Shown here in pieces: positions 11,999-23,871 of a stretch of 64,000 nucleotides of DNA. The DNA comes from Phascolomyces articulosus (lineage: Eukaryota > Mucoromycota > Mucoromycetes > Mucorales > Lichtheimiaceae), in NCBI GenBank assembly GCA_025677815.1, contig JAIXMP010000066.1, forward strand, positions 1-64,000, in the 5' to 3' direction. The translations under genes were made by a program, and so were the position numbers. Numbering within the stretch: position 1 is the stretch's first letter; every line of letters starts with the position of its first letter. A model generated the notes under the pieces. It was not told the origin of the DNA and ran no database searches. It saw nothing but the letters and a program-made list of their open reading frames with translations.

Positions 11999-12340
11999 AT
12001 GAAACCAGTCAGTCGATCGGTCTTGGCCCTTTTGATTGCCTTTTTGTTCGGATTTGTTTTTGTCACTGCTACTGATCAAGTATCATCCGAAACAAACAAT
12101 CCAGTGTCTATTCAAGAAGTACAAACACAACATACAAATCAAGATGTAATGAATATGTATCAACAGTATCTTGATGAGTATCGTCGCCGATATTCTGATC
12201 TTTGGAATCTTCCATTCCCTATTGGTATTCCACCTATTGGTATCCCTCCAATTATATTTCCTCCATTTCTACCATTACCACCTCTTCCTCCACTATCTCC
12301 TCTGCCTCCACTACCTCCTCTGCCTCCACTACCTATATAA
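11999..12340 (+). CDS. Small secreted proline-rich protein
   Basis: An intronless 113-aa protein that I cannot assign to a family. Residues 1-24 form a clear signal peptide: basic n-region (MKPVSRS), hydrophobic core (VLALLIAFLFGFVFV) and a likely cut after VTA. Residues 25-75 are Q/N/E-rich and end in a charged Tyr/Arg patch (YLDEYRRRYSDLW). Residues 78-113 are a repeat of IGIPP units followed by LPPL(P/S)PLPP units; the end is probably a poly-proline II rod. There is no cysteine and no GPI-type tail. A cell-wall or extracellular role is likely, but the sequence does not prove it. The start is fixed by the signal peptide and the nearby TATA box. It converges with Snu114. Confidence 0.75.
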   Translation: MKPVSRSVLALLIAFLFGFVFVTATDQVSSETNNPVSIQEVQTQHTNQDVMNMYQQYLDEYRRRYSDLWNLPFPIGIPPIGIPPIIFPPFLPLPPLPPLSPLPPLPPLPPLPI

Positions 12341-12578
12341 TCCATCCTTGAATCATTTTCAATAGAGGATTCTGTTATCATTCCTTGCAAAACAAACATT
12401 TTCTCCCCCGTCTCTTTATCTTTTCTCTCTATTCATTTTATAGCTTCAAAAATAATAAAAATAAATAAGTTGTTGTCGTTTTTTTTTCTTTTAGGTTTTA
12501 TATATAAAGTAAAATACTTTTTTTTCACTGTAAAATAATGAAGAAAATATATAAAAAAAATGTGTGTGTGTGTTTTTT

Positions 12579-15500
12579 TTACAGAATGCTACCTTGAGCT
12601 AGAGATAACAACATAGGATCATCAAAATATTTGTTTATACTGACATCCTCTGACAAACCCTTTCTTCTTCTTGTTTTCACCATGAAATCTCTTGCCAAAT
12701 GTTGTGCTGGACTAGCTTCCAAAGGTCGAAGTACAATGCTTGTATCCAATGGATCACCAGGTACAATTTGCCAATGATCAAATATTTGTTGACAAAATGC
12801 TTGTCCTTGTGTATGCGTTCGCAAATCTGTTTCAAAACCACATGAATCAATCACTGGAATATAGGCTTTGACAGTATATAAGGGTGAGCCTGGTTTGGGG
12901 ATATCTTGTGTTACATGTCCTCTATTTTTTTTTTTTGAACAATAGAAAAATGATGAATATCTACTTCTTTATATATCTAAACACTTATTAATTGGATACT
13001 TATTTACCTTCGTCGTTGTAATACGGCATAAACAGCAGTAACACAATCAGCTGGAGCTTGAATTTCCACATAATACACTGGTTCCATCAGTCGAGGTGTC
13101 GCTGTCAGGAAGGATGAATAGCAAACACGACGTGCTGTAGGAATAATTTGACCACCACCTCTATAGATAGGCTCGTTTGCTAGTACTGTATCTAAAATTC
13201 TAAATTTGACGTTTCTTATAGCTATAATAAAATAGTCAATTATTATCATTGTTAGAACGTTACATAATTTTTCTTCCACCACACTTTAAGCTTTATATAA
13301 GATATTACTTACGTTCATCACAAAGTGGACCTTCTCGCGTACCCCATTGGAAACCTTGCTTGATGGAATCCTTTACGGAGAATAGCAATTTCTTATCCAC
13401 ATCCGAAGGCAATGTATCATCAAGTAAAATGTTGGGTCCCATATCATCTGGACCAAAAGCCCATATTGACCGTGATGCCAATACATCCCAATTATAATTC
13501 TTTTCCATATAATTTCCAAGTTCCTTGGCTGACCAATGAATATTCACCTTGCCACTTTCAATATCTTCTGCAAGACCTTTTTCCATGGGTTCAGCAATAA
13601 ATGTCAATTTATTCCTAAAGTTATTTTTTTAATAATTAGTTTTTCTTATACATAAGCTTCATTGGAAAGAATAACTATTGTATCCTATCCTTTTTTTTTT
13701 GTTAACTTATTTTGACTTACTTTTTATTGGGAGTTTCTGCAAAACATTTCAATGCAGATGTTTCTACGACTGTTTCACAGAACCGAACGACAGGATCTGC
13801 TACCTTCAGTTCAATTTCGGCATACATTCGACGTAAATCATGAAGGACACAGTCAAGATATAATTCACCAGTACCAAGTACAATATGTTCTCCTGATTCT
13901 TCAACCTATACATCCACATTTTCAAAAGTTTTACTAAACTCCTCTCTACTTTTCTTTTTCAACTGATGCTTTGCTTTGTAGTTACCTTTGTAGTTACAAC
14001 AGGATAACTCTTATTAATTCGCCGTAAACCATCCAACATCTTTGGTAATTCAGAAGGATTCATAGGTTCAATAGCCACCTTGAGTGTAGCCGCAGTAGGG
14101 AATCGAAGTGGGCGGAAAATATAGGCATCTTCCTTCCATTTATGTTGAACAATCGTACCAGTCTTGATAATCGAGCTATCCACACCTCCCAAAAGAACCC
14201 AATTACCTGCGGGTACACCATCCACAGGAATACGGTATCGTGATTCATAGATCCATGCGTTCGATACTTTTTGAATCGTCATGTCTTCTTCGTCATCTGT
14301 TGTATAACTTTCACCCAAGACACGTACCATTTGGCCGGTTTTGACAGTACCACTAAACACACGACCAAAGGCATCAAACCCAGTGGCTTCTTCATTATCA
14401 TACAATTTAGTGATGTGAATCACTAAGGGACCTTCAGGATCGCAGTTTTCCATGGCTTCGGCTATTTCGGTATCAAGTGGACCTGTATAGATATGTTGCA
14501 TACGTTTCACAGCATTAGCAGCAGGCGAAGGGACGTGTTCTACGACCATATCGACAAAACCGGAAGGAGGACCGAAAAATTGGGACAGGACCACACGAAG
14601 AAGTGGTTTGACGTTAAGACCATAATCTTTTTCTTTCAATCGAATACCAAGTGATCGTAACGTCTTTTTCAATTCTGAACTCTCTTCACCAATAATCTAA
14701 GTATCCATATAAAAAAAGTAGCATATATGTGGTGTGTAAGATGCGAGAAGATAGAAATCAAAACATTGAATTATTCTATTTGCTACTTCATTTTCTTTAC
14801 CTGTGAGTATAATTTATACAATGGTTCTAAAATAAAGTGAACAAAAGAGCGTTTGCTACCACGTCCTTCTGCTGAACGATGGAATGATCCTTGTTCAGGA
14901 TTAAAGAAAACTTCACCCCATAAGCGTTTTGCAAATGCGGCAGTATCGAATTCGGCTTCTATTATATATAAAAGCAACACATATATCATTAAAACATATG
15001 CTAATGATAGAAATCCCACTCCATTTAATATTTTTCTGCTCTTTCTGTACTTACCATAAGAATCACTATATAATTGTGCAAATGACTTCAAAGAGAAACA
15101 CCAGCCAGTTTGGCTAGATGCAAAACACACATTGCCTCGTTCAGGCGATAAACGAATGTTTTCACCGCCAGGTTGTGATCTAATAAAAAATAAGCACAAA
15201 ATAAATAAATAATAATAAAGCAGAGATCTATTTTGCTTTTCCCTTTTTTCATTTTTCATCATTATATGTCTTAAAGGTTCTTACTTGATGACAGAGTTTA
15301 CTTCTTCAATAGTATGACGTAACTTGAAGTAAGCATCGGTAGGAGGCAATTTCAATTCAAGAATAAGGCGATCCACTTTGTTAATAACCAATGTCATTGC
15401 AATCTTTTCACGAATACAATGTTTGATTACTTGCTCTGTATTCACCATCACCTATAGTAATAATAAAGGAATAATCGTGTTTTTGTTCAATAAATCTGTT

Positions 15501-16729
15501 TTTTTTTGTTTTCCATCATATGTGATCCTCCAGTCAACTATGTTTTAATTACCCCTTCAACAACATCAACCAAAATAACAGCACCATCAGCTAGTCGTGT
15601 TGCAGCAGCCACTTCATCGATGAAATTCGTATGACCTAAAATCCTCTCGTCATTTCTCTATTAATACATTTATGCTTCCTCATTGAAGATAAAAAAAGTT
15701 TACTTCCTCCGTCAATTTCATTTCATTAAAAAAAACTATATATTACCAGGTGTATCGAGAACGTTCAATAAGTAGGATTTATCATTGACATCTTGCATCA
15801 CCATTGTCATTGGCATACTTTTAATACTGAGCCCTCGTTCACGTTCCAATGTATGTGTATCCGTATAACGTTCCTGGATTATATTTTAAAAAGTTGATAT
15901 ACTTATAAGTTCATGCCAACATACGTCAATTCACTTTTGTTTATTATATCAATTTATGTTTCGTTGTATATTTACCGGTTCATCCACATTAATTGGTAAA
16001 TCATGCGTTTCCGAAACAAGCATATCTACGAAGGACGTTTTTCCGTGATGAAGGTGACCCACAATAGCTATATTACGTACGAGATCAGGGAAATTCATCA
16101 TATCTGTCATAAATCTGTCAAGATTTCTTTTTTTAGTATCCTTAAAAAAATAATAAGAATAAAATAATAAAAGTAGAGACAAAAAAAATAAAGCATACTC
16201 TTTACTGAATCGTGTTTCGGGTAGATCTTTCTCGGTTAACAAGAATTTGCGTACTTTAACAGGTGCAATGATGGGTTCTGATAATGGCTGTGTGTCTTCT
16301 TCTTGTACAAGTGCTTCTACTTCGGGCCCATAGACTTCTTCAGCAGAAGGGTAATATTTTTTGTCTTCATGTAAAACAATCTGATTTTGAGGAATATCTA
16401 TAAAAAGTGATTAAAAACTTGGTCAACAGATTCTTATCATAAAGATTATGTCTTTCCATCGCTATACAACGTTTCTTTTATTTATATAAAAAAAATTACA
16501 GATTCATGAGAAACATTTGTATAAAAAACTCACCATCGATTTGCATTAATGCTGATTCTTCAACGATTTCTTCGCGTTCTTCCTCCTCGTCACTCGCTTT
16601 TACAGGTGTTGTTTCGAAGCCCCCCACTTGTTCTTCTTCTTGTTCTTCTTCATATCCTAGATCCTCATCCTCATCCTCTAAATCAGGACCAATATAATTG
16701 CCGAATTCGTCATAAAGTTGATCATCCAT
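12579..16729 (-). CDS. SNU114: U5 snRNP translocase-like GTPase Snu114/EFTUD2
   Basis: This EF-2-like GTPase of the U5 snRNP helps control Brr2 and spliceosome activation and disassembly. I read 13 exons: 16729-16534, 16397-16199, 16114-15976, 15873-15747, 15635-15553, 15451-15285, 15179-15055, 14958-14801, 14696-13986, 13905-13721, 13614-13313, 13221-13008 and 12921-12579. They total 982 aa with the frame kept throughout, close to animal EFTUD2. The N-terminus [15 protein letters not shown] and the acidic tail that follows are diagnostic. G-motifs seen: G1 GHLHHGKT, G3 DTPGH (split by an intron), G4 NKVD, and the QTGWCFS segment. Domain II and the EF-2-like domains IV/V follow (for example [15 protein letters not shown], near TAEPV-like [10 protein letters not shown]). 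Every intron is under about 130 nt except those near the 5' end. It ends convergently with the secreted-protein gene. Confidence 0.97.
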
Positions 16730-17090
16730 CGTTTTAAAAGAAAAAAAATAAGGAGTTTGCGAAGATCGCGCGTCAAAAAAAAAGAAGACAAGTGTTCTAG
16801 TGGACTTTCAGTTCGCAAAAGTAATAGAGGCTGCTATTTTGTGACTTCGGTACTTGATGGAAAATGAGCTTCGGTGGTCGAATTCTTTTCCCAGCATCCA
16901 CAACGTCTTTTTTTATGGGTTTTCATCCACTACTAGCCTTTTAATTATTTGGAAGAAATACAATAATAACAGAGTAATATAATTCATTCTATGAAGGTGC
17001 TTGTAGTATATTTAATATGTACATTTGAACAAATAAAATAAAATAAAAATGCTTATGAGAGAAATGAGAGTGAAGGAGGATGGAGAGAAA
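16730..17090. other. Intergenic, promoter of Snu114
   Basis: A 361-bp gap between the stop of the CENP-P-like gene and the Snu114 start, both on the minus strand. A GCGCGC patch at about 16766-16773 is notable in this AT-rich sequence. No gene is seen. Confidence 0.55.
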
Positions 17091-18854
17091 TTATTCATGG
17101 TTTGGATGTAATTTTTCGGGTTGAAAGGCGCCATTAATGATGAGCTGTGCTGCTAAGTAGACACCTTTCATTTTCAATAGCTGTTGAAAGGCTTCTGGTA
17201 ATTGATTTATTTCATCATCCGCTTCAATACCTAATTCATATATATATATGTAGATCTATAGTTAAACATAACAACCACTAATATGTAAAGCACACATGAT
17301 ATAGAGTAAATCACTTACCAGTTACTTCAATTCGTATTTCAGGTAAAACTAATTCATATAAATTCAACGTCAAGCCCGCTTTTTCATCATATTCCAACTG
17401 AGTTCGCCAAATTAGTGCAATTTCCATAGGATCATCACTTTTGGTAGTAAAATGATAAAAGGTATTACATCTTACATTAATAACAATTATACAGTATTAT
17501 TCCATCATAACAAGAAACTTACGTTGAACTTTTAAATTTCAGTTGGTCAAAAGACACTTGTTCTATTAAAACGGTTTGAGAAGCGTATTTGTTTTTGAGC
17601 TTTTCAAAAGTTTCTTTTCGCCCACGGTCAAGTTTAGCGTAGTGTATCAATAATCGGAAAAATGCAATCAGATTGCATTCTTCTTTGATCCTATAGATAA
17701 ATGGTAATAATTAGTTGATATGAAAGAGGATAAGTTTCATTTTCTAATGTGTTCGTGTGTGTTTCTGTGTGAGGAAGAGAGAGAGAAATTGGATCGAATA
17801 GATTTTACCTTTGTAACAATGGACCTGTATCTATTTCCATATCCATACTGACAGTATATGCTAACTCCTGTATTAAAAGTCTGGATTCATGTACTTTAAA
17901 AGCAATAGAGAAATCTTGATCGTATGCCATTCCAGCTAATTCACATTGTCTTACAGTATCTAAATTAAAGACTCATAAGATGGGTATACTGAAAAGTTAC
18001 AAAGCACCATTAATCTACTATTTTTCGCGTTTATCCGCAACTCACCTTTATCCTCATCTGAAGATTTGATAATTTTATTATTTGTTTTTGTAAACTTTAT
18101 TTGTGCATAATCGATTTGTTCCAATACCTATCATTTAATTTTAATTTGCCTTGGACTAACACAAATACTGATATCCATGCTTTTAAACTTACTTCTGGGT
18201 TATGCATCGCCTTTTCACGAAGTTCGCTATGGGGCTGAACAAAACTTGATCCAGATAAATCAGCAGCATTGGTAGGAAGAGGTGCACTTCCAATATAAAT
18301 TAAATAATCACTATAGATAAATCCCCAGTCAAAGAATTAGCAAATGAAATGGTTTTTTGAATTCCAACTCGGATCAACTTACAATATCACTTGCATATCA
18401 TTTATATCATCATCAAAAGGAGGATAGTCCATTTGCATTGCATCCGCACGTTCCTCTGGTGTCATTTTCGATATCCCAGCTTCATAACCTCTTCGTTTTT
18501 TACGTTCTTCCAGTTTTTCCTTTAAATCAGCTACTTCTTTTTCAGCAGCTTTCACTTTTATTTCCAATAAAGAATATTCCGCCTCTAATGAATTGTCCAC
18601 TTGATCTTGATTTTGTTCCTATGGTACAAATGGAATAATATAAAAAAAAAACTTTATATGTATATATGCTTTTTGCTGTTATTGTTCATAGATTGCCTTT
18701 TTTTCAACGCTTCTAATTATCGACGTACAATGTCTCTCTCAATTTGACGATGTGTTGCATTTTCCTGTGCTTCGCGTAGCTTTTCTTGAAATCGATCATT
18801 GGTGGTTCGATAATCAAAAGGGAATTCATCAGACTCAGCATCCGATCCTGACAT
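17091..18854 (-). CDS. CENP-P-like inner kinetochore (CCAN) protein
   Basis: A probable CCAN subunit of the CENP-O/P/Q/U group (budding-yeast counterpart Ctf19), which links centromeric nucleosomes to the outer kinetochore. Eight exons, 18854-18729, 18618-18383, 18310-18193, 18127-18046, 17959-17809, 17690-17523, 17437-17319 and 17230-17091, join to 379 aa. Residues about 43-95 form a coiled coil (EAEYSLLEIKVKAAEKEVAD). The RWD-like half matches the CENP-P layout. First comes NLIAFFRLLIHYAKLDRGRK, then a K-x-R/F-E-K-L-K-x-K-Y segment, then IALIWRTQLEYDEKAGLTLN, and a C-terminal LPEAFQQLLKMKGVYLAA helix. I matched these by eye against what I know of vertebrate CENP-P; CENP-O is the main alternative because both have tandem RWD folds. 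The upstream region carries three CGCG boxes. Confidence 0.8.
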
Positions 18855-18894
18855 TTTTTATCTTTTTTATAATAAAAAGGGCAGAAAATCACTG

Positions 18895-18932
18895 GCGCGT
18901 ATTGTTTTTACGCGAATTTTAAAAAGTCGCGT
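18895..18932. promoter_or_regulatory. Cluster of MCB-like CGCG boxes upstream of the CENP-P-like gene
   Basis: GCGCGT (18895), ACGCGA (18910) and TCGCGT (18927) lie within 38 bp, 41-78 bp upstream of the ATG. CGCG is rare in this AT-rich window. MBF/E2F-type G1/S regulators bind ACGCG(T/A)-like sites in fungi, which would suit a kinetochore gene. The binding factor is inferred. Confidence 0.4.
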
Positions 18933-20228
18933 GATCACCGAAAAGTAATTTTACTACTGCTTGCTTGAGCATACCTGTTCCTAAGCATAATCGAAAATAT
19001 ACGTACCACTATATATCGATGACCATCAATTACCATTACATCCTATATCAAGAATAAACATTGTATATACATAGATATAGCTTATGCGAAGACTTACAGA
19101 ACACTGCACCAGAAGATAGTCGCGAAATCATGACAAAAACAACGTCGCACCAAGTAAAAAACATCCCTTTCACCAATGTAATCATCCCCTCCCCACTTGA
19201 CGCAATACTGGAAAAATGTGCATAAAAACATTTACTATGGATTAAAAAGTTAAAATATTTATTTTACCTTGCCCTGAAAACCTTTAAAGAGTATAAAAGA
19301 TAATTAAATGATAGAAAAAAGGACAAAAGTATTATTTTAATACTGCTGTTAAAATTTCAATATGATTGTTGATGATCAAACTATCAAATAATATCAAGCT
19401 CATTTTTTACTTTTCAATTGCATGTTTAATTCTGATTATTTACTGACTGATGCGTGTTTAGTATATAGTTGTATTTGTTATTGTTTATTTACGCCTCCTA
19501 ATAAGAGGGCGTTATTTATTCCTTCCTTATTGTTTGACGTTATATCTTATTTGGTATATAATTCTTGATTTACACCAGTCCAAAACACTGGCATTGTTCT
19601 ATTTTTATTTATTTCTTCCTCATCTCACTTTGGGTACACCTCTCTGCGTATTCATTTCTTATGGACACTAAGGTATACGTATGAGTAGTTTTACTACTAG
19701 TTTCTATGTATTTTTAAAATATATATATATCAGTTTACCATGTGTACTATTTCTGGTTAATATGAATATAAAAATGCTAAAGTGATGAGGCTCAGTTGAT
19801 AATTTTTTACGTATCTCGATAAACAGGTGGATAGTTGGGCGAAAATGATCGGTGAAGTAATTATTATTCTTTGGGAGAATTATCATGAAGGTTAATCCGA
19901 GGCATATTATAACTGGTGGGCTTAGCTTCTTTAATACGTAATTATTCCAGGGTCCATTTTAGAATTGAAACCTGCCAATTTCTATCTTTGGCTATACATG
20001 ATGTTACTATTTTATGTCACCTAAATACATTTGTACATTTGTACCGCAACGGATTTATTTGAGAGAGAGGGGGGGGATTGGTGGGCTGAAGGTCCCGCTG
20101 CCACATGACGAAATAAGTGTAACATAATTTGGGTTTTTTTTTCTAATGCTTCACTCGACCAATTTGCTAACACTCATACAAATAATAAACGTAGTTCAGG
20201 GGCGCATCAATAATTTGCTCAGGCGATA
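18933..20228. other. Divergent intergenic region
   Basis: About 1.3 kb between the CENP-P-like gene (minus) and the TPR/F-box gene (plus). No ORF with credible composition, no RNA gene recognised. A short G run occurs at 20066-20076 (GAGAGGGGGGG). Confidence 0.55.
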
Positions 20229-22507
20229 ATGATATATACAGGCAAAATGGGTATTTATTTACTTCAATCCTTCTTCTTTCAGTACATGTTTTTTTCTTTG
20301 AATATGCTCAATGATCTAACAACAACTATACTACCATGTACGCTCCTCCAAAAACGACTAATCACCTTGGAATCACCATTTCGTAAACTTTTACAAACTC
20401 TCGCCAATGCTATTGATAACCTTGATTATACCACGATAATACGCTATACAACCTCTGCATTGGACGAATTGTCGCTTTCAAAACTACAGATTACTCTTCT
20501 TGATACCCGTGCTTATGCTTATTCAATGCAGAGTAAACCCGAATTAGCAACTGTGGATGCTCATCAAATGATTATATGTGCACCTATGTTGGCAGATGGA
20601 TATCTTCGTAAAGCCAGCATTTTTGAAATGTACGGAAAAATGGGACATGCAGTCAAAGTCTACGATGAGGGGTTGCAGAACATTGTAGCAAAGGGTGATT
20701 ATAAAATTTATGCCCAGCAACTTGAGATACGACGCGAAATAGCAGTAAAACAGCACAATATACGGGTCGATTTTGTTGGCGAGCTACCAATTGAAATTTT
20801 AAATACTTTTATTGTTACTCTTTTCTCACCAAATACAAGATTAACATGTTTAATGGTATCAAAAACGTGGCGTGAAAAGATACTAGGTTGTCCACTTGCA
20901 TGGGAAAACTTGCTGGTTAGCGAGATAGACAAAACCCCCACACCTATTGTCGACATAATACCGTTTATAGGGGAGCATATCAAACATCTGTCTATTGATA
21001 GTACCAATAACTCAAAGGATATTGAAACAGCATGCTTTACACACATGGAAAATGGATATTTTAATAAGATCAAATCATTTAAAATGAACAGTAAGTATCT
21101 TCAGTTTTTTTTTTAAAAAAAAATTGAAAACTGTTATTCAAGGCTATAACGTTTATGCCTCTTTAATATATGTCTATTATACTATTAGTAATAACGAGTG
21201 AAAACCAGCGCAGCCAACAAGGACACTATCAAACAAGGATGCTTTTCGCATTCTGGCACACAAGAAAAACATTAACAACGCTGAACCTTGATTTCGGTGA
21301 CAGAACGTATATGTTTGGATTGGCCGATATAATTTTTTCATGCACTAGTCTCTCCAAATTATCATTTACCTCGTCGTTGCCCATGTATAATCTGACGGGA
21401 AACTTTTCCAAAATGGAACAACACGACGCGTTAAATGATTTGGAAATTAATGCAAAATTAATTGCAGGGCAAGATATTAAACCAATATTAAAATTATGCC
21501 AACAATTACGACGCCTCGTAATGAATGTATGCAATACTTCAGTTTTTGAAATCATCAACAAATATGCAACAAATCTAGAGATCTTAGCCTATAATTCAGA
21601 TCCTACTATTATCACAAAACGACACACAATAATCAGCGCCAGTAAAAAAAACAACGGCTTGACGGAATTATATACAAATAACCGAAGAGCGGCATCAGCA
21701 TCAATTACAGAAATTTTGCCAGTAATTTACAAAAATCGGACAACTCTTCAAACTTTTTATGCAGTATTATCACCAGTAAATGAAAGCGAACTTGAAGAAC
21801 TATTTATGCTATATCCAGATTTTAATCTGGAAAGTATCAACGACATGACAATTTGGGGAGGACCTGGAATACAAGAATTTATATTACACTTAATTCGCTA
21901 TTCAACTACTTTGACAAGATTGCACGCAGTAGATGTATATAACATGGAATGCTTTGTCAATACCATTATAAAATTATCTTCCATTTCAGAATTGACACTA
22001 TCTTATGGAAGCGGCGCAATTGGCCATCCAGGTTTAACTCGTCTATTCAAAAATTATGCAGCAGCATCGGACGAATCCCGCCCATCATTGAAATACATTA
22101 GACTTCAGCATTGCCCCCTCATATCGAACGTCCAGCTTACGGCATTAGCCACCATCAAATCATTAAGAACAATAATATTACGTAATTTAATCAATGTATC
22201 AACAAATGGAATCAATACCATGATCAATCATTTGCATCAACATGAGGAAATAGCATATCTGGAACTGGCTGAAATGGATTCAATAAATGATAATATTCTT
22301 GTCACACTTGGTAACCTTAAAACCTTTTCCTGTCTCAAACTGGAAAACCTAAAGCGCATAACAAATCAAGGTGTGCGTGGATTGGCGGAAAAGATAGATC
22401 AATCCTCAGCGTTGACTCATATGACGGTGGTAAAATGTCCAAAAATTACCCTAGAAAGTATCGATTATGCAAAGCAAAAAATATATTTAGTCGAACATTT
22501 AAATTAA
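20229..22507 (+). CDS. TPR/F-box/LRR protein (Dia2/Pof3 architecture), SCF substrate receptor
   Basis: A probable F-box subunit that brings substrates to an SCF ubiquitin ligase via Skp1. Exons 20229-21090 and 21189-22507 join in phase (intron GTAAGT...ATTAG) to 726 aa. From about residue 58 there are TPR-like helices (TTSALDELSLSKLQITLLDT, then AYSMQSKPELATVDAHQMII and ADGYLRKASIFEMYGKMGHA). The F-box lies near 179-220 (ELPIEILNTFIVTLFS ... MVSKTWREKIL). The rest is leucine-rich repeats (such as SLRTIILRNLINVSTNGINT). TPR then F-box then LRR is the order in yeast Dia2 and fission-yeast Pof3, which act in replisome unloading and telomere or genome stability. Orthology is inferred from architecture, and mucoralean fungi may have many such proteins. 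The start is uncertain: Met codons at 20247, 20286 and 20304 are alternatives, because the first about 25 residues look unlike coding sequence. Confidence 0.8.
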
Positions 22508-23871
22508 TGTTGTAATACATTTTTGATAACTTCTTTTCCTATATTTTTACACTTAATAAATATTCCTATACTTATTATTTCATGACACAAATACGAAGAA
22601 ACTACTACTGCCTATATGTATATACGATTGTACCAGATTATTGGTTTTACCAACGATTTCGTACAGGAAAAAAATTAAATATAACATGCTTTAACTACAT
22701 CAGCATTCTATATTTTTTTTATTTATTTTTATATATATGTATAATAGAGTACTTTCATTCCTTGATAGTGCAAGCATACATTATTTAGACACAAATCTAC
22801 ATTGCTATCTTGCTTACCAGAATATGATTTTTCAAATGCTCCCAAAATATCTTTATCCCCACATTTATGCAGTTATCATGTAATGGCATATCAAAGGTCA
22901 ATGCACGTACTACTAAATAAGTTATTAAAATCCAAAAATAACGTATCATGGCTTCTGTTCAACATCGTCATTATTTTTCTATAATGAACGATAAAACCGA
23001 TGAAAAAACATTTTGAAACTTTTATCGGGAGTTATCATAATTATTACACGATTTTATCCTTTTGATTACATTGATAATATAATATAGGAAGAGCGGACAA
23101 GCGGCCATTTTATTTCATTCTTATATATACACATCAATCAGAACAGATAGTTTGTAGCGCTATATAGTGAAAAATATATTAGAGCGAGAAATTTATCGAT
23201 TTAAAATGTGCATGTAGTATATGCTCTATCAGTCCGATCCTAAAGTCCAGGGAATTATTCATGCTACGAGCTGAGGTACGTATAAACTCGATTTACACAG
23301 GAGTGCACTCCCCAAAGCTCGGCTTGTTTAACAGTTTAACACAATAATTTTTATCCATTTACCTGGTAAACGATGAAGCAGACTAATGATAATATACATG
23401 AATAGTTTTGTTTTACATGAACGTAGATTGTATTTTGTTCCTAATAATGGCCCAGGTTTTGTTGGCTAATGATACCTTATTTCCTTTTTAGTAATAAGAA
23501 AGCCAACTAACTCTTTTAATTTATTGCCAACAAGATCCCTCCTTTCACTCTATTCGAATGAATCGTATCAACACGCCATATCCATTTCATCAAAAATATA
23601 TCCAGTATCACATTTGAGTATCGTCCTCACAAATCCATCCATATATAAGTAAACTAAATACAAAATGTTCTATATTGTTATTTTATGTAATTATTTTTTG
23701 GAAGGGGTGGATTATTTCTTATTTTTCAGGAAAGAAGATGTGTTAATAAGAAGGTGGAGGGAACAGGAAGATATTTTTGAGCGAAAAATACAAAATATTT
23801 AACAAAAAAAAAAAGAGAATATGCTGAGAGGAAATCCATATAGATGCTATGTTGTTTTTTTACAATAAGAT
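22508..23871. other. Convergent intergenic region
   Basis: About 1.36 kb between two converging genes. ORFs at 22582-22984 are hydrophobic, Tyr/Phe/Ile-rich and A/T-driven, with no start context or domain. Nothing else is recognised. Confidence 0.55.
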
